The notes below the pieces were generated by a model that saw only the letters and a program-made list of their open reading frames with translations, ran no database searches and was not told where the DNA came from. A program made the position numbers and the translations under genes. From Maritimibacter sp. HL-12 (GTDB lineage: Bacteria; Pseudomonadota; Alphaproteobacteria; Rhodobacterales; Rhodobacteraceae), in NCBI RefSeq assembly GCF_900177545.1, contig NZ_FXBQ01000001.1:558001-622000 (forward strand): a stretch of DNA of 64,000 bases, written 5' to 3'. Every line of letters starts with the position of its first letter. Position 1 is the stretch's first letter. Of this stretch, positions 1 to 9,562 are shown one piece after another.

Positions 1-1908
1 GAAGCGAAACGCCGCGCCGACGAAGAGGCAAAAGCCCAGGCCGAACGGCAAGCCCAGGCCGAGCGGGAAGCGGAAGCCAGGCGGGAGGCGGAAGCCAGGC
101 GGGAGGCGGAAGCCGCGCGGGCTCGACGCGATGAACAGGAACGCGCCCGCCAGCATGCCGCCGCAGCGCCTGCAGCCGAAGCCGCCGGCGACATCTCGGC
201 CGCGGCCAAACTCGCGCGCATCCGCGCCGTTGTCGAAGGGGCCCGTGGCCTCTCGGACGACGACGTGGAAGACGACGGCACCGATGCCTTCTTCGCCGGT
301 AATCCGGTTGAGCCAAGCTACACCGAAGTGCTGGAAGACGCGCTTTCGCAAGCTGGCGACGCCGCCGGGATCGGCTTGGAACCGGACGAGGGCCGCACCG
401 AACCCGAGGTGGCATCACAGCCGGTTGCCGCAAGTTTCGAGAATGACGACGCCGCGATCAGTGCGGTCATCGGCTCGCTCGGCCATCCGCCGGTGATGGA
501 AGAAACCGACGACCCGGCCGCACAGCAAGCGCCGCAATCTCAAACCCCGCCTGCGGAACAGGACGATTTGGCCGCCGAGGCAGAAACGCCGGACGATGAA
601 GACGAAACCGCCCGCGTCCTTGCTGCGCTGAAACAGGACAAGAGCCCTGATCGTGCCGATGAGACCGCGGACACCGAAGAAGCTGCCGTCGAACGCCGTC
701 AGCCTGCGGCCCGCGTCATCAAGGTGCGGCGCAGCCCGGTGTGGCAGGAACCGGCCGCCGAGGTGCCGGCCGCGCCATCCGACGAGCCGGATACCGAGGA
801 CACCGCAAGCGTCGATTTCGACTCCGACGAGTTCGCCGAGGTCGATGTGCCCGGTACAAGCTCGCTCTCGAAAGAGGAGGAGGCCGAACTGGCGGCGGAG
901 CTGGCCGAGGTCGAGCGCGAATCGCGCGATATGGCAAGGCTGCAGCAGCCCGAAGCGCCCGAACCCGCGGATCGGGGAGAGGCCCTCCCCGTCGAGCACG
1001 AGGAAGCCCCGGCGGATCGTATCCGCGCCCGCAAAGCCACCCCGCGCACCGCTTTCGACGACCACGACATCAGCGAGACCGACGGCGCGATCGACCGGAT
1101 CCTGGCCAAGACCAACACCGAGCTCGAGAGTGGCGAAGCGTCGCGTCGGCACTCGGCGATCCGTCACCTCAAGGCGGCGGTTCAGGCCACCCGCGCCGAC
1201 CGCGAAGCCGAGGAAGGTCCGGTTGAGGAAGAAGATCCGCGCGACGCCTACCGTGCCGATCTTGAGCGTGTCGTTCGTCCGCGCCGCCCGACCGGCACCG
1301 GGGAAGCTGCTTCGGGCCGCCCGCCCCGCCGCCTTGCGCCGCTGGTGCTGGTGTCCGAACAGCGCATCGACGCGCCCAGGAACGAGGGCAACGCGCCCTC
1401 CGCCTTGCACACCGCCGCGCCAATACGCCCGCGCCGCGTGACCAAGGGCAACGTCGCCGTGGCGCGCGCCCTTCACGCGGTCGCAGAAGACGACGCCGAG
1501 GAAGGGAACGAAGACCACGCACCCAAGCCAAGGCTCGCCGAAGTCGATCCGCACGGCGAAACCGCGCCCGAAACGGTCACGTCCGAGGACAGCAGCGCCG
1601 AACCCCGGGAACAATCCGATCGTGAAGCGCTGTCGATGGGGTTTGCAGCCTTTCTCGAACAGCAAGGTGCGGCCGGTGCCGAGGAAACCGTCGAGGCCGC
1701 GGTTGCCTACATGACCCAGGAGGTCGGCAAGGCGAACGTAACCCGGCCGGAAGTGGTCTCCCTGGTGACCGGCACCCGTCCGGAGCTGTCGCGCCACGAC
1801 GTGTTGAGCACGTTGAGCCCGTTGATCGACAGCGGAAAGATCATCCGGCCGCGTCGCGCAACCTTCGTTCTCGGCGAGGCCAGCCGGTTCTACGACGCCG
1901 ACGATTGA
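1..1908 (+). CDS. Large acidic protein of unknown function (5'-truncated)
   Basis: The frame is open from base 1, so the start lies outside the window and the visible 635 residues are the C-terminal part. The first ~50 residues are a charged Ala/Glu/Arg helix with EAEARR repeats. About 450 residues of Asp/Glu/Pro/Ala-rich, probably disordered sequence follow. The last ~95 residues (from about base 1620) look folded and regular, with helices and a basic RPRRATFVLGEASRFYD tail. I see no signal peptide or membrane segment in the visible part. A GTG at 265 could be taken as a start, but the coding pattern continues unbroken upstream of it. I do not recognise the family; the layout suggests a scaffold or adaptor with a small C-terminal domain. 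Confidence 0.75.
   Translation, partial: EAKRRADEEAKAQAERQAQAEREAEARREAEARREAEAARARRDEQERARQHAAAAPAAEAAGDISAAAKLARIRAVVEGARGLSDDDVEDDGTDAFFAGNPVEPSYTEVLEDALSQAGDAAGIGLEPDEGRTEPEVASQPVAASFENDDAAISAVIGSLGHPPVMEETDDPAAQQAPQSQTPPAEQDDLAAEAETPDDEDETARVLAALKQDKSPDRADETADTEEAAVERRQPAARVIKVRRSPVWQEPAAEVPAAPSDEPDTEDTASVDFDSDEFAEVDVPGTSSLSKEEEAELAAELAEVERESRDMARLQQPEAPEPADRGEALPVEHEEAPADRIRARKATPRTAFDDHDISETDGAIDRILAKTNTELESGEASRRHSAIRHLKAAVQATRADREAEEGPVEEEDPRDAYRADLERVVRPRRPTGTGEAASGRPPRRLAPLVLVSEQRIDAPRNEGNAPSALHTAAPIRPRRVTKGNVAVARALHAVAEDDAEEGNEDHAPKPRLAEVDPHGETAPETVTSEDSSAEPREQSDREALSMGFAAFLEQQGAAGAEETVEAAVAYMTQEVGKANVTRPEVVSLVTGTRPELSRHDVLSTLSPLIDSGKIIRPRRATFVLGEASRFYDADD
70..123 (+). repeat. 18-bp tandem repeat coding EAEARR
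   Basis: Two identical 18-bp units (70-87 and 88-105) and a third degenerate unit (106-123) follow each other in frame in the large acidic protein gene. They encode repeated EAEARR, giving a highly charged helix. Copy number could vary by slippage. Confidence 0.8.
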
Positions 1909-1931
1909 GCCGCGCAATCGCAGCTTGCCTG

Positions 1932-1967
1932 CAAGGCGGAGTGGCCCCGGTCACTCCGCCTTGTCGT
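1932..1967. terminator. Bidirectional terminator between convergent genes
   Basis: A perfect 12-bp inverted repeat (1932-1943 and 1952-1963) with an 8-nt loop lies between two convergent genes and overlaps the stop codon of the DUF2842 gene. A short T-rich stretch follows on the plus strand. Confidence 0.6.
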
Positions 1968-2178
1968 TTTCGTCCGGGTCGGGCCGGGCGACGCCGAGGA
2001 ACAGCTTGCGCAGCGGCAGCATCCAGGCAACCCCGAGGCCGATGTAGATCACCAGTTCCACGAGGATCGGCGGACGGGTTTCGAACAGATCCACGAGATT
2101 GACCGCGACCACGATATAGAGCGGCAGGCCGATTACCAGCACGGCGATGGCAAGGCGTTTGCGGGCTTTGAAGGTCAT
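1951..2178 (-). CDS. DUF2842 family small membrane protein
   Basis: A 75-residue protein with a basic N-terminus (MTFKARKRLA), two hydrophobic segments (about residues 10-30 and 37-57) and an acidic tail, which is the usual DUF2842 layout in alphaproteobacteria. Function is unknown; an inner-membrane location is inferred. I chose the ATG at 2178 over one five codons upstream because it gives the family's usual N-terminus and sits just 4 bases after the purA stop codon. It is probably co-transcribed with purA. Confidence 0.75.
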   Translation of the reverse strand: MTFKARKRLAIAVLVIGLPLYIVVAVNLVDLFETRPPILVELVIYIGLGVAWMLPLRKLFLGVARPDPDENDKAE

Positions 2179-2182
2179 CTGC

Positions 2183-3475
2183 TCAATCCGCAAACGGGTC
2201 GGTGACGAGGATGGTATCCTCGCGCTCGGGGCTGGTCGACAACAGCGCCACCGGGCAGCCGATCAGTTCCTCGACCCGGCGCACGTACTTGATCGCCTCG
2301 GCGGGCAGTTCGGCCCAGCTCCGTGCGCCCTCGGTGGAGTCCGACCAGCCCGGCATGCTCTCATAGATCGGTGTTGCCCGGGCCTGCTGGTCGGCCGCGG
2401 TGGGCAGGTAGTCGAGCACCTCGCCGTCAAGCTCGTAGCCGGTGCAGATTTTCAGCGTCTCGAACCCGTCAAGCACGTCGAGCTTGGTGAGGGCGATGCC
2501 GTTCACGCCGGAGGTGAGGCAGGTCTGGCGCACCAGCACCGCGTCGAACCAGCCGCAGCGCCGCTGGCGCCCGGTCACGGTGCCGAACTCGTGGCCGCGC
2601 TCGCCGAGGCGCTGCCCGTCTTCGTCGAACAACTCGGTCGGGAACGGCCCCTCGCCGACCCGGGTGGTATAGGCCTTCACGATCCCGAGCACGAAGTCGA
2701 TCGCGCCAGGGCCGATGCCGGTGCCGGTGGCGGCCTGCCCGGCGATCACGTTGGAGGAGGTGACGAAGGGATAGGTGCCGAAGTCGATATCGAGCAGGGC
2801 CCCTTGCGCGCCCTCGAACAGGATGCGTTTGCCGGCGCGGCGCTGTTCGTTCAGCACTTTCCAGACCGGCTGGGCATATTGCAGGATCTCGGGCGCGATC
2901 TCGTTCAGGGCGGCAATCAGCGCGTGCTTGTCGATGGCGTCGAGGCCGAGGCCCGCGCGCAGGGCATTGTGGTGCACCAGCGCCCGGTCGACCCGCAATT
3001 CCAGCGTTGCCGGATCGGCGAGGTCGGCAACGCGGATCACCCGGCGGCCGACCTTGTCTTCGTAGGCCGGGCCGATGCCGCGCCCGGTGGTGCCGATCTT
3101 GGCCACGCTGGCCTGCGCCTCGCGGGCCCGGTCGAGTTCACCGTGATAGGGCAGGATCAGCGGTGTGTTCTCCGCGATCATCAGGGTTTCGGGGCTGATC
3201 TCGACGCCCTGCTTGCGGATCGCCGCGATCTCCGACACCAGGTGCCACGGATCGAGCACCACGCCGTTGCCGATCACCGAGAGCTTGCCGCCGCGCACCA
3301 CGCCCGAGGGCAGCGCGTTGAGCTTGAACACCTCGCCGTCGATCACCAGCGTGTGTCCGGCGTTATGGCCGCCCTGAAACCGGCAGACCACGTCGGCGCG
3401 TTCGCTGAGCCAGTCCACCAGCTTGCCTTTTCCCTCGTCGCCCCACTGGGCGCCCACGACGACAACGTTGGCCAT
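2183..3475 (-). CDS. purA: Adenylosuccinate synthetase
   Basis: PurA joins IMP and aspartate using GTP, the first committed step from IMP to AMP, in the cytoplasm. The 430-residue length is normal. The N-terminal GTP-binding loop GDEGKGK (residues 12-18), the GGHNAGHT motif (about 35-42) and the C-terminal base-recognition region are all present. It reads divergently from secG across about 150 bp and is followed on the same strand by the DUF2842 gene after 4 bases. Nothing looks degraded. Confidence 0.97.
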   Translation of the reverse strand: MANVVVVGAQWGDEGKGKLVDWLSERADVVCRFQGGHNAGHTLVIDGEVFKLNALPSGVVRGGKLSVIGNGVVLDPWHLVSEIAAIRKQGVEISPETLMIAENTPLILPYHGELDRAREAQASVAKIGTTGRGIGPAYEDKVGRRVIRVADLADPATLELRVDRALVHHNALRAGLGLDAIDKHALIAALNEIAPEILQYAQPVWKVLNEQRRAGKRILFEGAQGALLDIDFGTYPFVTSSNVIAGQAATGTGIGPGAIDFVLGIVKAYTTRVGEGPFPTELFDEDGQRLGERGHEFGTVTGRQRRCGWFDAVLVRQTCLTSGVNGIALTKLDVLDGFETLKICTGYELDGEVLDYLPTAADQQARATPIYESMPGWSDSTEGARSWAELPAEAIKYVRRVEELIGCPVALLSTSPEREDTILVTDPFAD

Positions 3476-3629
3476 GAAATCCTCCGGCTGTGTAACCGCG
3501 CAGAGCTATACCGAAGCCGCCGGTCGGGTGAAACCGAAATCTCCGGGCCGGGCCTTTGCCCGGTTTTGGGTTGCGACGGCGGGGCGAACCTCCTAGATAC
3601 GCGCAGCAAGTCCGAAACCCGGGGCCCCA

Positions 3630-3998
3630 ATGGAAAACGTTCTTCTCGTCATCCTCCTGATCCTCGCGCTCGCGTTGATCGCGGTCGTGCTCATGCAACG
3701 CTCCGAGGGCGGCGGCCTGGGCATCGGCGGTGGCGGCGGCGGTGGCGTGATGAGCGCGCGCAGTGCGGCCACGGCGCTGGGCAAGATGACCTGGGTGCTC
3801 GGCATCGCCTTTCTCGCCATCTCGCTGACCATGACGATCGTCTCGGCGCGCAAATCCGCCGATTCCTCGGTGATCGACCGGGTCGGCGGAGAAGCGACCG
3901 AAACCGCGCCCGTGCCCGCCCCGGCCGCACCGGACGTGACCGACATGATGCCGCCCGCCACCGACGATGCGCCGGTGACGCCGCCGCGCGCGGACTGA
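3630..3998 (+). CDS. secG: Protein translocase subunit SecG
   Basis: SecG is the small auxiliary subunit of the SecYEG inner-membrane protein channel. The 122-residue product has the expected two membrane helices (about residues 4-22 and 52-72) joined by the family loop LMQRSEGGGLGIGGG. The C-terminus is a Pro/Ala/Thr-rich tail longer than in E. coli, as is common in alphaproteobacteria. It lies upstream of pyrG in the same direction, a neighbourhood seen in many alphaproteobacteria. Confidence 0.93.
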   Translation: MENVLLVILLILALALIAVVLMQRSEGGGLGIGGGGGGGVMSARSAATALGKMTWVLGIAFLAISLTMTIVSARKSADSSVIDRVGGEATETAPVPAPAAPDVTDMMPPATDDAPVTPPRAD

Positions 3999-4028
3999 GG
4001 CCCCGGGAGGGCACGAAAACCGGGCGGC

Positions 4029-4046
4029 GCCCCGCCCGGGCGGGGC
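4029..4046. repeat. 18-bp perfect palindrome after secG
   Basis: A perfectly self-complementary GC-only 18-mer lies about 30 bases after the secG stop codon. No T-run follows, so it may be a Rho-type or processing hairpin rather than a classical terminator. Confidence 0.45.
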
Positions 4047-4236
4047 AGGCACCCCCTGAACCAACCACAAAACATTGATGGTGCGAGGAATTTCACATCA
4101 TCATCTAGCGTCTCGGTTGCGCGGGAGCCGGGAATCGTCTATCCATTGACTCCCGTGATGCAGTGATTTGCGCGGCCGCTTGCCCGGCGCTCGATCACTG
4201 CCAGATCAAAACATAATCACGGGGGCAGCCGCGCAC

Positions 4237-5880
4237 ATGGCACGTTACATCTTCATCACCGGCGGCGTGGTTTCCTCGCTCGGCAAGGGCCTGACATCGG
4301 CCGCGCTCGGCGCGCTGTTGCAGGCGCGCGGGTTTTCGGTTCGGCTGCGCAAGCTCGACCCCTATCTCAACGTCGACCCCGGCACGATGAGCCCGTTCGA
4401 GCACGGCGAGGTGTTCGTGACCGACGATGGCGCCGAGACCGACCTCGATTTGGGACATTACGAACGCTTCACCGGTGTCGCGGCGCGGGCGACGGATTCG
4501 GTTTCCTCGGGCCGGATCTACACCAACGTGCTCGAAAAGGAGCGCCGCGGCGATTACCTCGGCAAGACCATCCAGGTGATTCCGCATGTCACCAACGAGA
4601 TCAAGGACTGGATCGGCACCGGCGACGACGAAGTGGATTTCATGCTGTGCGAGATCGGCGGCACGGTGGGCGACATCGAGGCCCTGCCGTTCTTCGAGGC
4701 GATCCGGCAGTTCGCACAGGAGCGCGAGCGCGATCAATGCATCTTCATGCACCTGACGCTTGTTCCCTACGTCAGCGCGGCAGGCGAGTTGAAGACCAAG
4801 CCGACCCAGCACTCGGTCAAGGAATTGCGCTCTATCGGTATCGCACCCGATGTGCTGGTGACCCGCGCCGAACACCCGATCCCCGACAAGGAGCGCGAAA
4901 AGATCGCGCTGTTCTGCAACGTGCGCAAGGAAGCGGTGATCCCGGGATATGACCTCAAGTCGATCTACGAGGCACCGATGGCCTATCATGGTGTCGGCCT
5001 CGACCAGGCGGTGCTCGACGCTTTCCGGATCAGCCCCGCCCCGAAGCCCGACCTCAGCCGGTGGCAGGACGTCGAAGACCGCATCAACCACGCCGAGGGC
5101 GAGGTGAAAGTCGCGATCGTCGGCAAATACGTCCAACTCGAAGACGCCTACAAGTCGATCAAGGAAGCCCTCACCCACGGCGGCATGGCCAACCGGACGA
5201 AAGTCAGCGCGGAGTGGATCGACGCCGAGATCTTCGAGAAGGAAGATCCGGGGCCATGGCTCGAAGGCTATCACGCCATTCTCGTGCCCGGCGGCTTCGG
5301 CGAACGCGGCACCGAGGGCAAGATCCGCGCCGCGCAGTTCGCGCGCGAGCGCAAGATCCCCTATCTCGGCATTTGTCTCGGGATGCAGATGGCGGTGATC
5401 GAAGCGGCCCGCAACACCTTGGGCATCGCCAATGCCGGGAGCGAGGAATTTGACCACGAGTCCGGAAAAAAACGTTTTACCCCAGTGGTTTATCACCTCA
5501 AGGAATGGGTGCAGGGCAATTACACCGTGACTCGCAAGGCCACCGACGACAAGGGCGGCACGATGCGGCTCGGCGCCTATACCGCGGCCCTGACGCCGGG
5601 CTCGAAGGTGGCCGAGGTTTACGGCACCACCGAGATCGAGGAGCGCCACCGCCACCGTTACGAGGTCGATATCAAGTATCGCGCCGAGCTTGAGGCCAAG
5701 GGGCTGAAGTTCTCCGGCCTGTCGCCCGACGGGCGGCTGCCCGAGATCGTCGAATGGGCCGATCATCCGTGGTTCATCGGTGTGCAGTTCCATCCCGAGT
5801 TGAAGTCGAAACCCTTCGCCCCCGCACCGCTGTTTGCCGATTTCATCCGCGCGGCGATGGAGGTGGAGCGGCTGGTGTGA
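4237..5880 (+). CDS. pyrG: CTP synthase
   Basis: PyrG aminates UTP to CTP using ATP and ammonia drawn from glutamine, the last step of pyrimidine nucleotide synthesis. The 547-residue protein has the N-terminal synthetase domain ([18 protein letters not shown]) and a C-terminal class I glutamine amidotransferase domain. The nucleophile is Cys380 in GICLGMQM and the His519/Glu521 pair lies in HPEL. I chose the ATG at 4237 because [10 protein letters not shown] is the conserved N-terminus; a longer in-frame start at 4168 has no family support. The stop codon overlaps the GTG start of the next gene. Confidence 0.97.
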   Translation: MARYIFITGGVVSSLGKGLTSAALGALLQARGFSVRLRKLDPYLNVDPGTMSPFEHGEVFVTDDGAETDLDLGHYERFTGVAARATDSVSSGRIYTNVLEKERRGDYLGKTIQVIPHVTNEIKDWIGTGDDEVDFMLCEIGGTVGDIEALPFFEAIRQFAQERERDQCIFMHLTLVPYVSAAGELKTKPTQHSVKELRSIGIAPDVLVTRAEHPIPDKEREKIALFCNVRKEAVIPGYDLKSIYEAPMAYHGVGLDQAVLDAFRISPAPKPDLSRWQDVEDRINHAEGEVKVAIVGKYVQLEDAYKSIKEALTHGGMANRTKVSAEWIDAEIFEKEDPGPWLEGYHAILVPGGFGERGTEGKIRAAQFARERKIPYLGICLGMQMAVIEAARNTLGIANAGSEEFDHESGKKRFTPVVYHLKEWVQGNYTVTRKATDDKGGTMRLGAYTAALTPGSKVAEVYGTTEIEERHRHRYEVDIKYRAELEAKGLKFSGLSPDGRLPEIVEWADHPWFIGVQFHPELKSKPFAPAPLFADFIRAAMEVERLV

Positions 5881-6545
5881 TCCGCGCACTGGCCGTGGCG
5901 TTTGCCTTTACGCAGGCCGCGGCGGCCGGGCCGGTCGAGCAGGTTGACCCCGAAAGCCTCGCGCTGGCGGGGCGGATGGATTTCGAGACCCTCCCCGTCC
6001 TGCCCGAGCCGGGACAGGCGCACGGCGCACCGCTCACGGCTCCGGGGCTGGCGATTGGCGAGGCCTTCGCGGGCCAGACCGTGACCGGCGCGCCGCATGA
6101 CCGGCTGGCGGACGCGCCGCGCGCGCCGCTCACGCTTGCGCCCTTTGACGCCGGGCAGGGCCTTGCAACCGCCTACCACGCCGGATTCGGCTCCAACGCG
6201 CTCTTTCCCCTTGGCCCGGCAGGCTTTCCCGCCATCGAGGCGCGCGGTGAGGGTGCGGTGGCGCTGCTGTTCGAGGCCGATGCGCGCGCGCTGGCGCTGA
6301 AGATCCACGCCGACTACCATGATCCGCTTGGTGCCCGCCCGCCCCCGGGCACCGCCACGCTCCGTTTCTACAGCCGGGCAGGTGATTTGATCGACCGGCA
6401 CGAAATCGCCCTCAGCCAAGGCGTTGCTGGCCTTGGTTTCGTCAGCGCCGGGCCGGGCTTCGCGGGCGTGACGATCACCAACGACGACCCCGGCGGCATC
6501 GCCATCGACGATATCCGCTACCCGCTGCCTGATCTCAGCGGCTGA
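5877..6545 (+). CDS. Secreted protein of unknown function, coupled to pyrG
   Basis: A 222-residue protein whose GTG start overlaps the pyrG stop codon (GTGA), implying translational coupling. A short signal peptide ([17 protein letters not shown]) is followed by a domain opening with MDFETLP and closing with [19 protein letters not shown]. That pattern resembles the beta-sandwich domain of many exported PEP-CTERM-type proteins, but no sorting tail is present. A periplasmic or extracellular location is inferred. The function is unknown and coupling to a nucleotide enzyme is unexplained. Confidence 0.7.
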   Translation: MIRALAVAFAFTQAAAAGPVEQVDPESLALAGRMDFETLPVLPEPGQAHGAPLTAPGLAIGEAFAGQTVTGAPHDRLADAPRAPLTLAPFDAGQGLATAYHAGFGSNALFPLGPAGFPAIEARGEGAVALLFEADARALALKIHADYHDPLGARPPPGTATLRFYSRAGDLIDRHEIALSQGVAGLGFVSAGPGFAGVTITNDDPGGIAIDDIRYPLPDLSG

Positions 6546-6609
6546 ACGCTGGACGCAACGCGCCCGCACCGCTAGCCTTGGCGCGGAGTGACGAGGGATA
6601 GACGACACC

Positions 6610-7047
6610 ATGTTCACCGAGTTCCTGAACCGGCTGCGCGGCATCAGGCCCGAAACGCCGCTGCCGCCGCTCGACGCCCGCTTGGCCTCGGGTGCCCTGT
6701 TGGTGCGGATCGCCAAGGCCGATTCGCAATACGTGTTCGAGGAGATCGCCATGATCGACCGGATCCTCGCCCGCGCGCATGGGCTGAACCCGGTGGAGGC
6801 GGCCAAACTGCGCGCCACCTGCGAGAAGCTGGAGGCGCAGGCACCGGACACCGGAACGTTTACCGGGATGGTTCAGAACGGGGTGGCCCAAGCGGCGCGG
6901 GCGGAACTGGTGGAGGCCATGCGCCAGGTCGCGCTTGCCGACCGGGCATTGAATCCGGAGGAGGAGGCGCTGCTCGCCGAAATCGACGCGGCCTTCGGCA
7001 TCGCGCCCGAGGCCGGGTCCTTGCCAGACCAGGAGGGCGGAAGATGA
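6610..7047 (+). CDS. TerB-like family protein
   Basis: A 145-residue, mostly helical cytoplasmic protein with the TerB-type pattern: LASGALLVRIAKADSQ near the start, EEIAMIDRILAR in the middle and MRQVALADRALNPEEEALL near the end. These are the paired acidic helices of the TerB fold. Most such chromosomal proteins have no shown role in tellurite resistance. Its ATGA overlaps the next gene, and a paralogue with the same organisation lies at 7405-7842. Confidence 0.8.
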   Translation: MFTEFLNRLRGIRPETPLPPLDARLASGALLVRIAKADSQYVFEEIAMIDRILARAHGLNPVEAAKLRATCEKLEAQAPDTGTFTGMVQNGVAQAARAELVEAMRQVALADRALNPEEEALLAEIDAAFGIAPEAGSLPDQEGGR

Positions 7048-7355
7048 CCGCGAAAGGCTACTGGATCGGCCGGATCGACGTGCAGGACGAAATCGCCTAC
7101 CGGGCCTATATCGACGCCAACGCCAAGCCCTTCGCCCGGTTCGGCGCGCGCTTTCTCGTCCGCGGTGGAGCATTCGAAGCGGTCGAGGGCGCGGCGCGGT
7201 CGCGCAACGTGGTGATCGAGTTTCCCAGCATCGACGCCGCGCGCGCTTGCTACCACAGCCCCGAATACCAGGCCGCCAAGGCGCTGCGCGATCCGGTGTC
7301 GATCGGCGATCTGGTCATCATCGAAGGCTACGCCGGACCGCAACCGGGCGACTGA
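7044..7355 (+). CDS. DUF1330 family protein
   Basis: A 103-residue protein with the DUF1330 dimeric alpha/beta-barrel pattern: KGYWIGRIDVQDEIAYRAYI at the N-terminus, FLVRGG in the middle and VVIEFPSIDAARACYHSPEY towards the end. The fold is that of small ferredoxin-like monooxygenase relatives, but the function is unknown. The ATGA overlap with the preceding TerB-like gene fixes the start and shows they are co-translated. Confidence 0.85.
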   Translation: MTAKGYWIGRIDVQDEIAYRAYIDANAKPFARFGARFLVRGGAFEAVEGAARSRNVVIEFPSIDAARACYHSPEYQAAKALRDPVSIGDLVIIEGYAGPQPGD

Positions 7356-7404
7356 CCGGCGGCAAAGATTGTCGTGCCGCCGCGATTGCCCTATATCGTC
7401 CAGC

Positions 7405-7842
7405 ATGATCGACCGTCTCATCAAATCCCTCTTCGCGCCCGAGCCGGCACCGCTCGACGACGAAGACGCCCGCCTCGCCCTCACTGCCCTGCTGGTGCGG
7501 ATTGCCCGTTCGGATCACGATTACGACCGCGCGGAGATCAACCAGATCGAAGCGATCATTGCCGCGCGCTATCATCTCGGCCAGGCCGAGGCGACCGAGT
7601 TGCGCCATCAGGCCGAGGCGCTGGAAGCCGAAGCGCCCGACACGGTGCGCTTCACCCAGGCGATCAAGCAGGCCGTGCCCTACGAAGACCGCCGCCGCGT
7701 TGTGGAAAACGCCTGGGCCGTCGTGCTGGCCGATGGCGTGCGCGCCGACGAGGAAGCCGCGCTGATGCGAATGGTGGCCAGTTTTCTGGGCGTGAGCGAC
7801 CGCGATTCCAACATCGCCAGGCAACAAGCGGCGAAATCGTGA
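7405..7842 (+). CDS. TerB-like family protein (paralogue)
   Basis: A 145-residue protein resembling the product of 6610-7047: ALTALLVRIARSDHDYDRAEI near the start and VVENAWAVVLADGVRADEEAALM towards the end. The two share length, helix order and acidic motifs, so a local duplication with DUF1330 between is likely. The ATG at 7405 gives MIDRLIKSLF, similar in style to the paralogue; a longer in-frame start at 7369 adds no conserved sequence. Function unknown. Confidence 0.8.
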   Translation: MIDRLIKSLFAPEPAPLDDEDARLALTALLVRIARSDHDYDRAEINQIEAIIAARYHLGQAEATELRHQAEALEAEAPDTVRFTQAIKQAVPYEDRRRVVENAWAVVLADGVRADEEAALMRMVASFLGVSDRDSNIARQQAAKS

Positions 7843-7986
7843 GCACAGGATCCAAAGCCTGCCCGCATATCGGGTGAAAACGTCCCGCATGCCCTGACGC
7901 AACGGAAACCAAACGGGAAAAACCGTTGCATCGCCGGACATTTTGCACCTTACTCGGACCCCGGAACAACCAGCTGCCAGGACGCC

Positions 7987-8766
7987 GTGCAAGACACCGA
8001 CCCGCCCGTTATCGAGATCCGCGGCCTGCACAAGGCCTATGGTGACCTTGAGGTGCTCAAGGGGGTCGATCTGCTGGCACCGCGCGGCCATGTGGTGGCG
8101 CTGATCGGCTCGTCGGGCTCCGGCAAATCAACCCTCCTGCGCTGTGCAAACCTGCTCGAAGACAGCCAGCAGGGCGAAATCCTGTTCGAGGGCGAACCGA
8201 TCCAGTGGCGCGGCGAGGGCCCGGCCCGTTACCCCGCCGACCGGGCGCAGGTGACGCGCATCCGCACCAATCTTTCGATGGTGTTCCAGCAGTTCAATCT
8301 CTGGTCGCACATGACGATACTCGAAAACGTCATGGAAGCGCCGCTGCACGTGCTCAAGCGCGACCGCGCCGAGGTGGAAACGGCGGCGCGGGGCTATCTC
8401 GACAAGGTCGGCATTGGCGACAAGGCCGATGTCTGGCCGGCACAGCTCTCGGGCGGCCAGCAGCAGCGCGCCGCCATCGCCCGCGCGCTGTGCATGGAGC
8501 CACGCGCGCTCCTCTTCGACGAGCCCACCTCCGCGCTCGATCCCGAGCTGGAACAGGAGGTGATCCGGGTGATCAAGGACCTCGCCAACGAGGGCCGCAC
8601 CATGATTATCGTGACCCACGACATGCGCCTCGCGGCGGATGTGGCGGATCACGTGATCTTCCTTCACTTGGGGAAGATCGAAGAAGAAGGCCCCCCCGAG
8701 GCGGTCTTCAACAACCCGCAAACCGAGCGGCTGCGGCAGTTCCTGTCGCATTCCGCATCGGATTGA
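7987..8766 (+). CDS. Polar amino acid-type ABC transporter ATP-binding protein
   Basis: A 259-residue ABC ATPase of the HisP/GlnQ group that powers import of a polar amino acid or similar amine. Walker A (GSSGSGKST, about residue 43), a Q-loop (FQQFNLW), the signature LSGGQQQR, Walker B LLFDEPTSALD and the switch histidine in VTHDM are all intact. Translation starts at a GTG. It is followed by genes for the binding protein and two permeases in the same direction, so this is a complete importer. Confidence 0.93.
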   Translation: MQDTDPPVIEIRGLHKAYGDLEVLKGVDLLAPRGHVVALIGSSGSGKSTLLRCANLLEDSQQGEILFEGEPIQWRGEGPARYPADRAQVTRIRTNLSMVFQQFNLWSHMTILENVMEAPLHVLKRDRAEVETAARGYLDKVGIGDKADVWPAQLSGGQQQRAAIARALCMEPRALLFDEPTSALDPELEQEVIRVIKDLANEGRTMIIVTHDMRLAADVADHVIFLHLGKIEEEGPPEAVFNNPQTERLRQFLSHSASD

Positions 8767-8791
8767 ATCACTGGAAACAGGGAGAGAATCG

Positions 8792-9517
8792 ATGAACAAA
8801 CTGATCCTTTCAGCCGCCGCGCTGGCACTCGCGTCGAGCGCGGCCATGGCCCAGGACGTGGTGCGCATGGGCACCGAGGGCGCCTACCCGCCGTGGAACT
8901 ACCTCGACGACAGCGGCGAAGTGGCCGGCTTCGAGCGTGAACTCGGCGACGAGCTTTGCGCGCGTGCCGAGCTGAACTGCGAATGGGTGGTGAACGACTG
9001 GGATTCGATCATCCCCAACCTCGTGTCGGGCAACTACGACACCATCATCGCCGGCATGTCGATCACGCCCGAGCGCGCCGAGGTGATCGCCTTCACGCAG
9101 GAATACACCCCGCCAGATCCCTCCGCCTACCTCGCGCTGTCGGCGGATGCCGATCTGGAAGGCGGCGTGGTCGCGGCCCAGACCGGCACGATCCAGGCCG
9201 CATTCGTCGCCCAGCAGGGCTGGTCGCTGGTCGAGTTCGCCACCCCCGAGGAAACCGTCGCGGCAGTGCGTAACGGCGAGGCCGACGCGGTTCTGGCCGA
9301 CAAGTCCTACCTCGCGGCGATCGTCGCGGAGGATGACAGCGTCGTGCTGCTGGAGCGCGAAGAGCAGATCGGCGGCGGCGTCGGCATGGGCCTGCGCCAA
9401 AGCGACACCGAGTTGAAAGACAAGTTCGACGCGGTGATCGGCGAGATGAAGTGCGATGGCTCGCTCAACGAGCTGATCGAGAAATGGGAAGTCGCCAGCA
9501 CTTTCGACGATTGCTGA
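8792..9517 (+). CDS. Periplasmic amino-acid-type substrate-binding protein
   Basis: A 241-residue family 3 solute-binding protein. A clear signal peptide (MNKLILSAAALALASSAAMA) is followed by the opening VVRMGTEGAYPPWNYLDDSG typical of lysine/arginine/ornithine and histidine binders. MSITPERAEVIAFT and IEKWEVASTFDDC follow later. It delivers its ligand to the two permeases downstream. Substrate cannot be fixed from sequence; the ligase genes downstream favour an amine or amino acid that is then gamma-glutamylated. Confidence 0.9.
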   Translation: MNKLILSAAALALASSAAMAQDVVRMGTEGAYPPWNYLDDSGEVAGFERELGDELCARAELNCEWVVNDWDSIIPNLVSGNYDTIIAGMSITPERAEVIAFTQEYTPPDPSAYLALSADADLEGGVVAAQTGTIQAAFVAQQGWSLVEFATPEETVAAVRNGEADAVLADKSYLAAIVAEDDSVVLLEREEQIGGGVGMGLRQSDTELKDKFDAVIGEMKCDGSLNELIEKWEVASTFDDC

Positions 9518-9562
9518 CGAAGTCCGGGCGGGGCGCAAGCGCGCCCTGCCCGACACGCGACG

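Noticed and set aside
70-123. CRISPR-like repeats
   Set aside because: The units are in-frame, contiguous and have no spacers.
415-1917. 500-codon open frame antisense to the acidic protein gene
   Set aside because: It is a by-product of GC-rich codon use; the product has no family pattern, and the plus-strand frame has a coherent domain layout.
3600-3629. A longer secG start
   Set aside because: No upstream in-frame start gives a conserved N-terminus.
2147-4078. 643-codon plus-strand open frame across purA and secG
   Set aside because: purA is unmistakable on the minus strand and secG in another plus frame; the product is Arg/His/Gly-rich without motifs.
4195-5889. Long antisense frame over pyrG
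   Set aside because: pyrG motifs and catalytic residues are all on the plus strand.
6610-7842. Tellurite resistance cluster
   Set aside because: No TerC, TerD or TerZ genes are present; TerB-like domains alone do not show resistance.
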